64,000 bases of DNA from Gemmatirosa kalamazoonensis (GTDB lineage: Bacteria > Gemmatimonadota > Gemmatimonadetes > Gemmatimonadales > Gemmatimonadaceae). Below the pieces are notes generated by a model, which saw only the letters and a list, made by a program, of their open reading frames with translations, did no database searches and was not told where the DNA came from. Shown piece after piece: positions 43,804 to 53,493 of this stretch. Where the stretch lies: assembly GCF_000522985.1 (NCBI RefSeq), contig NZ_CP007129.1:682001-746000 (forward strand), written 5' to 3'. The number at the start of each line of letters is the position of its first letter. Position 1 is the first letter of the stretch. A program made the position numbers and the translations under genes.

Positions 43804-46488
43804 TCAAGAGGCCCGCAGCGCCTCCACCGGATCCGTGCTCGACGCGCGCCGCGCCGGCAGGTACCCCGCGAGCGCCGCGGTCGCGAGCAGCAGCGCGGCG
43901 GTGCCGACGAACGTGGGCACGTCGGCCGCGCCGACGCCGTAGAGGAGCGACCCGATGAGGCGCGCGCCCGCCGCGGCGACGGCGGAGCCGATGACGACGC
44001 CGGCCGCGGTGAGGGCGAGCGTGCGCGCGACGACGCGCCGGCGCACGCTCGCCGCGGATTCGCCGAGCGCCATGCGGATGCCGAGCTCGCGCACGCGCTG
44101 GCTCACCGTGTACGAGAGCACCGCGTACAGACCGAGCGCGGCGAGCAGCAGCGCCGTCGCGGCGAATGCGCCGAGGATCTGCAGCACGAACCGCCGCGGC
44201 GAGATCGCGCGGTCGACCACCGCGCCCAGCGGCTGGAAGTCGTCGGTCGGCATCGCCGGGTCGGCGGCGCGGATCGCGGCGGCCACGCCGGCGGCGAGCG
44301 ACGTGGCGGGGAGCGGCGACCGCACCACCATCACGAGCGTGCCGAAGTCCGGCTTCTGCGCGAACGGGAGGTACATCTCCGATCCCGCGCCCTCCTCGAG
44401 CGTCTGATGCCGCACGTCGGCGACGACGCCGACCACGCGCCACGAATCGTGGTCGCCGAGCAGCACGCTCCGGCCTAACGCATCGCGCCCCGGGAACAAC
44501 GTCTTCGCCGCCGTGCGGTTGAGGATGACGACGTGCGGCGCCGCCGCGCCGTCGGCCGCGGTGAAGTAGCGCCCGCCGACGAGCGGGATGCGCATCGCCT
44601 GCAGGTAGCGCGCGTCGACGAGGCGCGGGAACGCCTCCGGCCAGTCCTTGTCGTACGTCGCGCCCTCGGCGCGGATCGTCCAGCTGCGGTTGCGGCCGAG
44701 CGGCGGCGTGTCGGTGAGCCCCACCTCGCGCACGCCCGGCACCGCGCTCACGCGCGCGACGATGCTCTCGTAGAACGCGACGCGTGCCGAGTCGTTCGCG
44801 AACTCGCGGCTCGTGCCGAGCTGCCACGCCACCGCGCCGTCGGGCGCGAAACCGAGGTCCACGTGCATCACGCGGACGAAGCTGCGCGCGAGCAGACCGC
44901 CGCCGACGAGCAGCACGCAGGCGACCGCGACCTCCGCGACCACGAGCAGCTCGCGCGCCGCGCCGCGGCCTCTCCCCTCGCTCGAGCCGCGGGCCGCGTC
45001 GCGCAGCGTCGACGCCTCGCCGCCACGCGACACCTGCAGCGCGGGCACGATCCCGACGACGAGCCCCGTGAGCAGCGTGACCGCCACGGTGAACGCCGCC
45101 GCGCGCGCGTCGACCGCGACGCTGCCGAGCAGCGGGATGCGCACCGCGCTCGTGCCGGCCACCCACCGCGTGATCGCCACGGCGAGCAGCACGCCGAGCG
45201 CGCCGCCGGCCGTCGCGAGCACGATGCTCTCGACGAGGAGCTGTCCGAGCAGCCGCCGGCGCCCCGCGCCCAACGCGCTTCGCACCGCCATCTCGCGGTG
45301 GCGGAACTGCGCGCGGGCGAGCAGCAGGTTCGACAGGTTCGCGCACGCGACCAGCAGCACGAGCGCGGCGCCCGCGGCGAGCAGCAGCAGCGCCGGCCGG
45401 AAGTCGCCCGCGATGTGGTCCTGCAATCCCGTCACGGCAGCGGTGAGGCCCCAGCGCGCCGGGTCGGCCTGCTTCAGGCGCGTGTTGATGAGATCCAGCT
45501 CGGCCTGCGCGGTCCGCACGCTCGCGCCGGGCTTCAACCGCCCGATGATCGACAGCGTGTTCCCCCACCGGTCCGTCTCGGCCACGATCGGGAACGGGCG
45601 CAGGAAGTCCACGCGCGACGCCGGCGCGAACGTCGACGCGAAGTCGAACGAGCGCGGGAGCACGCCGACGACCGTCGTCGGCACGTTGTTCAGCGTGATC
45701 GCGCGCCCAACGATGTGCGGGTCGGCGGCGAAGCGACGCGTCCAGAAGCCGTGCGTGAGGATCACGGCGGGACGGCCGTTCCACACGCTCTCCTCCGCCA
45801 CGAAGTTGCGCCCGAGTTGCGGGCGCACGCCGAGCACGTCGAGGAAGTCCTGCGCGACGCCGACGCCGACGAGCCGCTCCGGCGGGCCATTGCCGACGAG
45901 GTTGTCGCTGCCGTACTCGAAGAACGCGAAGTACGCGGTCATCGCCTCGAACGACCGCGCCTGCGCGCGCCAGTCGCGCAGGTTGAACACGCGCGACGTC
46001 GTGCCCGAGAGCCCGGGGCCGTTCACGCCGGCGATCCATACGAGCCGCTCCGGCTCGCGGAACGGGAGCGGCCGCAGGAGCAGCGGGCTCATGACGCTGA
46101 ACACCGCCGTCGTCGCGGCGACGCCGAGAGCGACGATGAGCGTGGCGAACGTCGCGAAGCCCGGCTCGCCGCGCATGCGGCGCAGCGCGAAGCGGACGTC
46201 GTGGCGCGCGGTCTCGAGGCGTTCGCTGGCTCGCATGCGCTCCTCCCGGAGCTCGGCGGAGTGGTGGAGGCGGGCGCGGGCCTCGTCGAGCGTGGCGCCG
46301 CCCAGGCGCCGCAGGGCCTCGGCGCGCGCGTCGGCGGCGCTCATGCCGCGCGCGACGAGCTGCTCGACGCGCGCCTCCAGAAAGGCCTCGAGCTCCGCGT
46401 CGGCGTCCGCCCGCGCGCGCCTCCGGCCGCTCAGCGGCAGCCGGAAGAGGCGCCGCACGCCGTTAGGCAGCCGATCGGGGGACGACAT
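43804..46488 (-). CDS. ADOP-type permease (FtsX/MacB fold) 1
   Basis: An 894-residue inner-membrane protein of the kind called acidobacterial duplicated orphan permease. An N-terminal cytoplasmic region (DADAELEAFLEARVEQLVA, AEALRRLGG) is followed by two MacB_PCD-FtsX repeats: span 1 near 105-130, periplasmic domain to about 390, three spans, then a second periplasmic domain and three spans ending PARRASSTDPVEALRAS. No ATPase gene is adjacent, as usual for orphans. It may act in lipid, peptide or macrolide export or in cell-envelope work; the substrate is unknown. It is preceded by the GGGGTAG operator described separately. Confidence 0.88.
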   Translation of the reverse strand: MSSPDRLPNGVRRLFRLPLSGRRRARADADAELEAFLEARVEQLVARGMSAADARAEALRRLGGATLDEARARLHHSAELREERMRASERLETARHDVRFALRRMRGEPGFATFATLIVALGVAATTAVFSVMSPLLLRPLPFREPERLVWIAGVNGPGLSGTTSRVFNLRDWRAQARSFEAMTAYFAFFEYGSDNLVGNGPPERLVGVGVAQDFLDVLGVRPQLGRNFVAEESVWNGRPAVILTHGFWTRRFAADPHIVGRAITLNNVPTTVVGVLPRSFDFASTFAPASRVDFLRPFPIVAETDRWGNTLSIIGRLKPGASVRTAQAELDLINTRLKQADPARWGLTAAVTGLQDHIAGDFRPALLLLAAGAALVLLVACANLSNLLLARAQFRHREMAVRSALGAGRRRLLGQLLVESIVLATAGGALGVLLAVAITRWVAGTSAVRIPLLGSVAVDARAAAFTVAVTLLTGLVVGIVPALQVSRGGEASTLRDAARGSSEGRGRGAARELLVVAEVAVACVLLVGGGLLARSFVRVMHVDLGFAPDGAVAWQLGTSREFANDSARVAFYESIVARVSAVPGVREVGLTDTPPLGRNRSWTIRAEGATYDKDWPEAFPRLVDARYLQAMRIPLVGGRYFTAADGAAAPHVVILNRTAAKTLFPGRDALGRSVLLGDHDSWRVVGVVADVRHQTLEEGAGSEMYLPFAQKPDFGTLVMVVRSPLPATSLAAGVAAAIRAADPAMPTDDFQPLGAVVDRAISPRRFVLQILGAFAATALLLAALGLYAVLSYTVSQRVRELGIRMALGESAASVRRRVVARTLALTAAGVVIGSAVAAAGARLIGSLLYGVGAADVPTFVGTAALLLATAALAGYLPARRASSTDPVEALRAS

Positions 46489-46507
46489 GCGTGACGCCGG
46501 GGCTCTC

Positions 46508-46538
46508 GGGGTAGAGTCTACCCCTAGACGATACCCCC
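46508..46538 (-). promoter_or_regulatory. GGGGTAG-N3-CTACCCC operator upstream of ADOP 1
   Basis: A perfect dyad GGGGTAG (46508-46514), AGT, CTACCCC (46518-46524) is followed 13 bases further upstream of the gene by a half-site ATACCCC (46531-46537). The proximal edge is 20 bases from the ATG. The same dyad, half-site spacing and distance occur before ADOP 2 (53439), while the flanking sequence differs. A shared repressor is likely; PadR-family regulators often accompany ADOP genes, but none is in the window. Confidence 0.65.
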
Positions 46539-46561
46539 AGCGCCCGGGCTGTCAAGTGAGC

Positions 46562-46909
46562 TCAGCTCCGGCCGCGCGGCAGTTCGTCACCGTCCGCGGT
46601 GTACGCGGGAGGCACGTACACGTTCAGCGTCTTCAGCGGCGTGCGGCCCGTGTTGCGGATCTCGTGCGTGGTGCCCTTCTCGATGAGCACGAGCGAGCCG
46701 CCCTTGATCCGGTGCCGCCGACCGCCGAGGATCGCGACGCCGCTGCCCGAGAGGACGTACAGCCACTGGTCGGCGCCGCGGTGGCGGTTGTCCGGGCCGC
46801 CCTCGCAGTCGCCGGGCGCGATGACCATGGTCGCGGCCTGGCCGCGCGCGCTGCTCAGCGCGACCGAGAAGCCCTTGCCGAACCGGAGGTGCTTGATCGG
46901 CACGGTCAC
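46562..46909 (-). CDS. Cupin-domain protein
   Basis: A 115-residue single cupin. The barrel shows GADQWLYVLSGSGVAILGGRR (motif 1 region, with RHRGADQW before it) and GSLVLIEKGTTHEIRNTG (motif 2, His retained). The start is GTG 46909, overlapping the lipoprotein gene stop by four bases (GTGA). Cupins of this size can be metal enzymes or binding proteins, and the ligand is not evident. It is coupled to the upstream lipoprotein gene. Confidence 0.82.
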   Translation of the reverse strand: MTVPIKHLRFGKGFSVALSSARGQAATMVIAPGDCEGGPDNRHRGADQWLYVLSGSGVAILGGRRHRIKGGSLVLIEKGTTHEIRNTGRTPLKTLNVYVPPAYTADGDELPRGRS

Positions 46910-47727
46910 CCCGCGGTGCAGACGGGCGGTGCCTGCGTCGCCAGGTTGATCGTGCACCGCTCCGTCGAGCCACCGGTCGACATCGTGAGCGTCACCGTGC
47001 TCGTCCCGTTGAACGTCATCACGAGGTGCGTCGTCACCGCCGGCGCCGCCGTGCCGAACGACGACGTGCCGTCGATGGTGACCGTCCCCGAGGTCGGATA
47101 GCTCGGCGCGCCCGTGGTCGCCGCCGGGTAGACGACGTCCCGCATCGTCTGGGTCGTCGTCGCGTTCAGCGTCGTCACGCCGCTGCCCAACGTGAACGTG
47201 CCGTGTATCGTCGTCGTCGCGGTGCCGTTCAGCGTGTGCGTCGGGCCGAGGAGCCCGCTCAGCGTCATGTCCTGCTTGCCGGAGATCGTGAGCGGACCGG
47301 CGGCGGTCGTGCCGGTTCCAGGCGGCAGCGTGAGCGTGCCGGAGATCGTCGACACCGTGTGCATCGCCGCGGTCGTGCGGCGGTCGGCGCTCGCGTCCTG
47401 CGGCTTGCCTGCGGCGTCGAGCAGCTGGTACGACGTCGTGACCGTGAGCCCGTTCGACGTCACCGGCGCGCACACGAAGCTCTTCGACGCCGCGTCGTAC
47501 GGGCAGGACGCGCCGATCGCGGCGCTCGTCGCCGGCAGCGACAGTCCCGAGGAGAGCAGCAGCGCGTTCGTCGCGCCGGGCGGCGCGAGCTCGCCGAACA
47601 GCTGCGCGACGTTCACCGGCTCCCCGGACTTCGGCGCCGTGGAACCGTCGTCGGATCCGGAGCAGGCGGCGAGCAGGGCGCCCACGACGACGAGGGCGAG
47701 CGGCGAGCGATGGAAGCGGGGCATCAT
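46906..47727 (-). CDS. Lipoprotein of unknown function
   Basis: A 273-residue lipoprotein. The signal sequence ends LVVVGALLAACSGSDDGS, a clear lipobox (LAAC, Cys about 22). The mature protein is rich in Thr, Ser, Gly and Ala, with many short beta strands (SGTLTLPPGTGTTAAGPLTI, LNGTATTTIHGTFTLG), and has a few cysteines near the middle and end. Two adjacent ATG codons open the frame, and either could be used. I recognise no family. It is likely anchored to the membrane facing the periplasm or exterior. Confidence 0.7.
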   Translation of the reverse strand: MMPRFHRSPLALVVVGALLAACSGSDDGSTAPKSGEPVNVAQLFGELAPPGATNALLLSSGLSLPATSAAIGASCPYDAASKSFVCAPVTSNGLTVTTSYQLLDAAGKPQDASADRRTTAAMHTVSTISGTLTLPPGTGTTAAGPLTISGKQDMTLSGLLGPTHTLNGTATTTIHGTFTLGSGVTTLNATTTQTMRDVVYPAATTGAPSYPTSGTVTIDGTSSFGTAAPAVTTHLVMTFNGTSTVTLTMSTGGSTERCTINLATQAPPVCTAG

Positions 47728-47779
47728 GGGCGGGTCCTCGGAGTGTCCGCCCCAGTATGCGACCGCGTCCGCCCGCCGG

Positions 47780-50179
47780 CTACCTCGGCGACAGCGTCTC
47801 CAGCGGCTCGGCCCGCGCCGCGCTGCGCGCCGGCACCAGCATCGCCGCCGCGCCGATCGCCGCGAGACCGAGCGCGATGCCGGCGAACACCGGCGGGTCG
47901 GACGGGCTGACCTGGAACAGCAGGCTCGCGACGCCCTGCGCGAGCGCCGCGGCGAGCGCCGCGCCGACGCCGAGGCCTAACGCGAGCTGACCCGCGCCGC
48001 GCCGCAGCACGAGCCGCACGATGCTCCCCGGCGCGGCGCCGAGCGCGACGCGGATCCCGAACTCGCGCCGCCGCTGTCCCACCGAGAACGCCACCACGCC
48101 GTACACGCCGACCGCCGCGAACAGCAGCGCCGCCACGCCGCACACGCCGACGATGCCCGCACCGAGGCCGTAGAACCACGTGCCGTCCGCGACGACGCCG
48201 CGCATGTCGCGCACGTCGTAGATCGGCGCGTCGCGGTCCACGGCGAACACCGCCGCGCGCACCGCATCGGTGAGGGCGAGCGGCGAGCCGCCGCGCACGC
48301 GCGCCGCGACCGCGACGCCGGTGGGCGGTACCTGCGCGAGCGGCACGTACACGCCGGCGGGATTCCGGTCGGGCGACGCGTCGAACGCGCCCATCCACAG
48401 GTCGGGGACGACGCCGACGATCGTGCGCCACGCCGCCGTGTCGCCGCCGACGCGGATGCGCTGGCCCACCGGCTCGCCGCGCAGATAGCGGTGCGCGAAC
48501 CGCGCGTTCACGACGGCCACCGGCGCGCCACGGGCCACGTCCTGCGCGACGAACGTGCGCCCGCTCACCGGCGCGACGCCTAACGCGTCGAACAGCGTCG
48601 CCGACGCCGACGCGACGCGCGCGACCGGCATCTCGTCGCGCGTGCGATACGCCGCGCCCTCCACCGCGACGCGGCCGCCCGGCGCGTGCGTGCCCGGCAG
48701 ATCGCTCACGAGCCCCGCGCCGCGCACCGCGGGCAGCTGCCGCACGCGGCGCTCCAGCTCCTCGTAGAAGCGCGTGCGCGCGTCGGCCGAGGTGCCCTCG
48801 GGCGGCGCGACGCGCGCGGTGAACAGGTCGCGCGTCGGGAAGCCGACGTCGACGCGGCCCGAGTTCACGACGCTCCGCGTGAGCAGCGCCGCGGTTACGA
48901 GCAGCGCCATCGACAGCGCGAGCTCCACGACGACGAGCGACTGCATGACGCGTCCCACGCGCGTGCCGGTGGCGCCGCGCGTGTCGTCGCGCAGCACGCC
49001 GGCGGGGTCGGCGCGCGTGGCGCGGAGCGCGGGAAGCAGCCCCGCGAGCACCGCCGCCGCGCCGCCCAACATCACCGCGAACGCCGCCACGCGCGCGTCG
49101 ACCCTCGGCTCCGCCCAGTACGGGAGCCGCCCGGCGAACGCGCGCGCGAGGAGCGTGACGCCGCCCCACGCCACGCCGACGCCGAGCGCGACGCCGGCCG
49201 CGGCGAGCAGCGTCGATTCCAGCAGCACGTCGCCGACGACGCGCGCGCGGCTCGCGCCGAGCGCCACGCCGACGACGATCTCGCGCGCGCGGTGCACGGC
49301 GCGCACGAGCAGCAGGCTCGCGACGTTCGTGCACGCGACCACGAGCACGAGGAGCACCATGCCGAGCATCACGTACAGCGTGGCCGTCGCCGTCTCGCCG
49401 ATGAACCGCTCGGTGAACGGCTTCACCGTGACCTCGACGCCGCGGTTCGTCGCGGGGTACGCCTGCGCGACGCGCCGCGCCACGACGGCCAGCTCGGCGC
49501 GCGCGGCGTCGCGCGTCACGCCGCGGCGCAGCAGGCCGAACACGTCCATCGGCTCGCCGTCGGCCAGGCCGGCCGGAAGGACGAGCGGGATCCACAGCTC
49601 CTCGTCGGTCGGGAAGCGGAAGCTCGGCGGCATCACGCCGATGACGGTGCGCGGCGCGCCCTCCACCCACAGGGTGCGGCCGACGAGCGCCGGGTCGGCG
49701 CCGTAGCGGTCGCGCCAGACGCGATGCCCGAGCACGACGACCGTCGCGAGCGCCGCCGGCGTGTCGCTCGGGCCGAACGCGCGGCCCAGCGCCGGCGCGA
49801 CGCCGAGGACGCGGAACCCGTTAGGCGTCACGTACGCCGCGCGAAATCGGTCCGCGCCGTCGGTGCCGCGCACGGTCACGGTGGCCGTGCGGAACGCGGC
49901 GAGCGACTCGAACGACCGCGCCTGAGCGGACCACTCCGCATAGTCGCGCGGCGCGGCGCCGAACCCTTCCCCGCTCGCGCCGATGCGGCGCCGCTCGAGG
50001 TGCATGAGTCGGCCGCGCTCGGGGATCGGCAGGCCGCGCAGCACCGCCGCGTCGACGAGGCTGAACACCGCCGTCGGCAGCCCGACGCCGAAGCCGAGCG
50101 CGAGGACGGCGAGCAGCGAGATGCCCGGCCGCCGGCGGAGTCCACGGGCGGCGCGGCGAAGGCTCAGCGAAAGCGACAT
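47780..50179 (-). CDS. FtsX/MacB-type permease (ADOP without the N-terminal extension)
   Basis: A 799-residue membrane protein with two MacB periplasmic core plus FtsX units. The first span is at GISLLAVLALGFGVGLP near residue 20. LGMVLLVLVVACTNVASLLL marks the first triple-span block, and VRLVLRRGAGQLALGLGVG is part of the second. It lacks the 80-90 residue cytoplasmic N-terminus of the two flanking ADOP proteins and has no GGGGTAG operator. It follows the LytTR gene on the same strand. Substrate unknown. Confidence 0.86.
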   Translation of the reverse strand: MSLSLSLRRAARGLRRRPGISLLAVLALGFGVGLPTAVFSLVDAAVLRGLPIPERGRLMHLERRRIGASGEGFGAAPRDYAEWSAQARSFESLAAFRTATVTVRGTDGADRFRAAYVTPNGFRVLGVAPALGRAFGPSDTPAALATVVVLGHRVWRDRYGADPALVGRTLWVEGAPRTVIGVMPPSFRFPTDEELWIPLVLPAGLADGEPMDVFGLLRRGVTRDAARAELAVVARRVAQAYPATNRGVEVTVKPFTERFIGETATATLYVMLGMVLLVLVVACTNVASLLLVRAVHRAREIVVGVALGASRARVVGDVLLESTLLAAAGVALGVGVAWGGVTLLARAFAGRLPYWAEPRVDARVAAFAVMLGGAAAVLAGLLPALRATRADPAGVLRDDTRGATGTRVGRVMQSLVVVELALSMALLVTAALLTRSVVNSGRVDVGFPTRDLFTARVAPPEGTSADARTRFYEELERRVRQLPAVRGAGLVSDLPGTHAPGGRVAVEGAAYRTRDEMPVARVASASATLFDALGVAPVSGRTFVAQDVARGAPVAVVNARFAHRYLRGEPVGQRIRVGGDTAAWRTIVGVVPDLWMGAFDASPDRNPAGVYVPLAQVPPTGVAVAARVRGGSPLALTDAVRAAVFAVDRDAPIYDVRDMRGVVADGTWFYGLGAGIVGVCGVAALLFAAVGVYGVVAFSVGQRRREFGIRVALGAAPGSIVRLVLRRGAGQLALGLGVGAALAAALAQGVASLLFQVSPSDPPVFAGIALGLAAIGAAAMLVPARSAARAEPLETLSPR

Positions 50180-50180
50180 G

Positions 50181-50235
50181 GGCGGGCGGGTCGGAGGGAC
50201 GGTCGCGTGGACCGCTCTACGTCACCCCGCCCGCC
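50181..50235. terminator. GC-rich hairpin between the LytTR and permease genes
   Basis: GGCGGGCGGG (50181-50190) and its inverse CCCGCCCGCC (50226-50235) can form a 10-base stem. It lies after the LytTR stop (50266) and ends directly before the permease start codon, so it could terminate or limit translation initiation. No U-tract is present. Confidence 0.35.
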
Positions 50236-50265
50236 CCGGGTTTCGGCGCGGCCCGCCGGCCGTCG

Positions 50266-50625
50266 TCAGCCGGTGCGCTGGAGCAGTCGCGCCGAGTACT
50301 GGCGGCCCACCCGCAGCCGGGTGCCGTCGCGCAGCACCACCATGCGGTCGCCCGAGCGCCGCGGCACCACCGCCTTCACGACGGCGAGGTTCACGATCGC
50401 CGAGCGGTGCACGCGGACGAACCCCGCCGCCGCGAGCCGCTCCTCGAGCGCGCACATCGTCTCGCGAATCATGTACTTCCCGCTCGGCGTGTAGAGCAGC
50501 GCGTAGTTGCCGCGCGCTTCGATCAGCCGGATGTCCTCCGCGGGGATCGTGATCGTCCCGGTCCGCTCGCGCACGAGGAACCCGTCGGACGGGAGGGGGG
50601 CGGTCGGCGGCTCGTCGTGGGACAT
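50266..50625 (-). CDS. Stand-alone LytTR DNA-binding regulator
   Basis: A 119-residue protein consisting of a LytTR domain only: IRLIEARGNYALLYTPSGKY, then GFVRVHRSAIVNLAVVKAV and RDGTRLRVGRQYSARL. It has no receiver domain, so control would be by another input or by expression level. It lies between ADOP 2 upstream and the 799-residue permease downstream, all on the minus strand, and may regulate the latter. Its start is ATG 50625. Confidence 0.85.
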   Translation of the reverse strand: MSHDEPPTAPLPSDGFLVRERTGTITIPAEDIRLIEARGNYALLYTPSGKYMIRETMCALEERLAAAGFVRVHRSAIVNLAVVKAVVPRRSGDRMVVLRDGTRLRVGRQYSARLLQRTG

Positions 50626-50737
50626 GTGCTCCGCGCTCGGGACGATGGACGCTCATGAGACACGCGGAGTCTCGGGGAAGGTTGCGCCACCGGCAACGCG
50701 GTAGGGACGAGCCGTTCGTGGGCGCCGCGAGCCGCGC

Positions 50738-53419
50738 TCATTCCGCCCGCAGGGTGACGGCCGGATCGACCCGCGTCGCGCGCCACGCCGGCACCGCGCA
50801 GGCGAGCGCCGAGGTGGCCAGGAGCAGCAGGACGACCCCCACGTAGGTGAGCGGGTCGAGGCGGGAGACGCCGAACAGCAGCGTGACCAGCGCGTCGCTG
50901 GCGAGCATCGCGGCACCCACGCCGATGGCCGCGCCGGCGGCGGTGAGCGCCGTACCGCGCCCGAGCACGAGCCCCAGGAGGTCGGTGCGAGACGCGCCGA
51001 GCGCGGCACGCACGCCGATCTCGCGCACGCGCTCCCCCACGCTCGCCGAGAGCACGCCGTAGATGCCGATCGCCGCGAGCACCAGCGCGACGACCCCGAA
51101 CGCCTCGAACAACGTGAGCGCGAACCGCCGCTGCGCCGCCGATGCCGTGATCAGCGCATCCATCGTCGCGACGCGCACGATCGGCTGATCGCGGTCCGCC
51201 GACCACACCGCGCGCTTCACCGCCGCCGCCGCCGCGGCCGGGTCGCCCCGCGTGCGGACGACGAGCGACAGCACGCGGTCGGTGAACCAGCTCTGCTCCG
51301 TGGTGATGTAGACCGCGTGCGCCTGCCCCGCGGCGAGCGAGAGCTGCTTCACGTCGCCGACGACGCCGACGATCGTGTACCACGGTCCGGCGTCGGGGCC
51401 GACGCGCAGGTGGCGCCCGATCGGATCCTGTCCCGGGAACTTCTGCCGGGCGAACGACTCGTTGATGACGAGCGCGCGCGGCGCGGCGGCGCGGTCGGAC
51501 GGGGCGAGGTAGCGGCCGCGCACGAGCGGGATCCCCATCGTCTCGAAGTAGCCCGGCGTGACGGCGTAGCGGAACACGTCGCCCTCGTTGCGACCGGTGG
51601 GGCTGTCCTCGAAGTGCGCGCCGTACTGGTCGCCGTCGCCGCTCAACGGCAGCTCGCTCGTCCACGCCGCCGCGGTGACGCCGGGGACGTCGCGCACCGC
51701 GTCGAGCGCCTGCGTGAAGAAGCGGGTGACGCGCGCGTCGTCGTCGTACACGCGGCCGGCCGTCTGCACCTGCATCGTGAGCAGCCGGGCCGGCGCGAAG
51801 CCCGGCGCGACGGAGAGCAGGCGCTCCATGCTGCGGAGCAGCAGTCCCGCGCTCACGAGCAGCACGAGCGCGAGCGCCACCTCCGCGACGACGAGCGCGC
51901 CGCGGGTGACGTCGCGACGACCGGCGGTGCGGCGCGACGCCTCGCGCAGCCCGCTCTGCGCGTCGCCGCGCGAGACCTGCAGCGCCGGCACGAGACCGAC
52001 GGCGAGGCCGACGAGCGTCGTGGTGCCTAACGCGAACGCGAGCGCCGCGCCGTCGAGCCCGATCGCGTCCACGCGCGGCAGGCCGGCGGGGGCGAGCGCG
52101 ACGAGCACGCGCGCCCCGGCCGCCGCGACGGCGACACCGAGCACGCCCGCGACGCCCCCGAGCAGCAGGCTCTCGGTGAGGAGCTGCCGCACGAGGCGCC
52201 CGCGCCCGGCACCGATCGCCGCGCGCATCGCGAGCTCGCCGCGCCGCTGCGCGCCGCGCGCGAGCAGCAGGCTCGTGACGTTCACGCACGCGATCATGAG
52301 CACGAGCAGCACCGCGCCGAGCACGGCGAGCAGCGCGGGCCGCACGCCGCGCGTGAGGTCGTCCTGGAGCGACGCCGTCGTGAGCCCGCGCCGCAGCGCG
52401 GCCCACGGCGGACGCGTGAACTCCGGCACCGGGCTCGCCGCGATCGCGCCGAGCTCGCGCCGCGCGTCGTCGAGCGACGCGCCGTCGCGCACGCGGCCGA
52501 CGAGGCGGATGTTGTGTCCCCATCCCGGCCCCTCGAGATCCATCGCCGCCGGATACTGGAACGGCGTCCACAGCTCGGCGTCGGGCGCGAGCACGTTCTC
52601 CATCGCGCGCGGCATGACGCCGACGACGGTGACCGGCTCGCCGTCGAGCGTGATCTGGCGGCCGACGATCGCCGGGTCGGCGCCGAAGCGGCGGCGCCAC
52701 AGACGATCGGCAAGCAGCACGACGGCGGGCGCGTTCTCCGCCTCGTCGGCCGCGGCGAGGTCCCTGCCTAACGCGGGACGCACGCCGAGGGTGCGGAAGT
52801 AGTTCGCGGTGACGTACTGCCCGTCGAGCCGGGTGGGCTCGTCGCGGCCGGTGAGCGTGGGCTGGACGGCGCGGAGCGCGGCGAGCGCGGAGAGCGTGCG
52901 GCTGCGCGCGACGAGCTCGCGGTAGGTGCCGAACGTCGGCTCGAGGCGCGAGCCGTCGACGCCCTGGTCCCAGATGGTGAGGAGCTGTGCGGCGCGCGGG
53001 TACGGGAGCGGCGCGAAGAGGATCGGGTTGACGGCGCTGAAGATCGCGGTGCTGGCGCCGATGCCCAACGCGAGCGTGAGCGCGGCGAGGGTGGTGAAGC
53101 CGGGGGCGCGCCGGAGCTGGCGGGCGGCGAAGTGGACGTCCTGCCGGAGGCGGAGCAGGCCTTCGCGGAATCGCATGCGATCCTCCCGCCGGGTGGCGGA
53201 GTGGTGGAGTCGCTCGCGCACCTCGTCGACGGAGGCGCCGCCGAGCCGCCGCAGCGCCTCGGCCCGCGCGGCGCCCGGCTCGGCGCCGCGCGCGACGAGG
53301 GCGTCGGTGCGCGCCTCGACGAAGGCGTCGAGCTCCTCGTCGGTGTCGGCGCGGATCTGCGCGGGGGTGCGCAGCGGGAGGCGGAGGAGCCGGCGGACGC
53401 CGGCCCGGATCTCTCGCAT
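50738..53419 (-). CDS. ADOP-type permease (FtsX/MacB fold) 2
   Basis: An 893-residue paralogue of the permease at 43804. The cytoplasmic N-terminus (DTDEELDAFVEARTDALVARG, ALRRLGGASVDEVRERLHHSA) is clearly related, followed by two MacB_PCD-FtsX units (ALTLALGIGASTAIFSAV, AVLLVLMIACVNVTSLLLA, ending PAWRATRVDPAVTLRAE). It carries the same upstream GGGGTAG dyad 20 bases before the ATG. No ATPase is adjacent. The function is inferred as transport or envelope-related only. Confidence 0.88.
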   Translation of the reverse strand: MREIRAGVRRLLRLPLRTPAQIRADTDEELDAFVEARTDALVARGAEPGAARAEALRRLGGASVDEVRERLHHSATRREDRMRFREGLLRLRQDVHFAARQLRRAPGFTTLAALTLALGIGASTAIFSAVNPILFAPLPYPRAAQLLTIWDQGVDGSRLEPTFGTYRELVARSRTLSALAALRAVQPTLTGRDEPTRLDGQYVTANYFRTLGVRPALGRDLAAADEAENAPAVVLLADRLWRRRFGADPAIVGRQITLDGEPVTVVGVMPRAMENVLAPDAELWTPFQYPAAMDLEGPGWGHNIRLVGRVRDGASLDDARRELGAIAASPVPEFTRPPWAALRRGLTTASLQDDLTRGVRPALLAVLGAVLLVLMIACVNVTSLLLARGAQRRGELAMRAAIGAGRGRLVRQLLTESLLLGGVAGVLGVAVAAAGARVLVALAPAGLPRVDAIGLDGAALAFALGTTTLVGLAVGLVPALQVSRGDAQSGLREASRRTAGRRDVTRGALVVAEVALALVLLVSAGLLLRSMERLLSVAPGFAPARLLTMQVQTAGRVYDDDARVTRFFTQALDAVRDVPGVTAAAWTSELPLSGDGDQYGAHFEDSPTGRNEGDVFRYAVTPGYFETMGIPLVRGRYLAPSDRAAAPRALVINESFARQKFPGQDPIGRHLRVGPDAGPWYTIVGVVGDVKQLSLAAGQAHAVYITTEQSWFTDRVLSLVVRTRGDPAAAAAAVKRAVWSADRDQPIVRVATMDALITASAAQRRFALTLFEAFGVVALVLAAIGIYGVLSASVGERVREIGVRAALGASRTDLLGLVLGRGTALTAAGAAIGVGAAMLASDALVTLLFGVSRLDPLTYVGVVLLLLATSALACAVPAWRATRVDPAVTLRAE

Positions 53420-53438
53420 CGGGTGCGGAGCGGGTCCA

Positions 53439-53468
53439 GGGGTAGTTTCTACCCCTAGACTCTACCCC
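53439..53468 (-). promoter_or_regulatory. GGGGTAG-N3-CTACCCC operator upstream of ADOP 2
   Basis: The dyad GGGGTAG (53439-53445), TTT, CTACCCC (53449-53455) and a second CTACCCC at 53462-53468 repeat the arrangement seen at 46508: same half-sites, same 13-base step, same 20-base distance to the start codon. Repressor identity is unknown. Confidence 0.65.
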
Positions 53469-53493
53469 TTGGACTCGGACGCCGCAAGACGGC

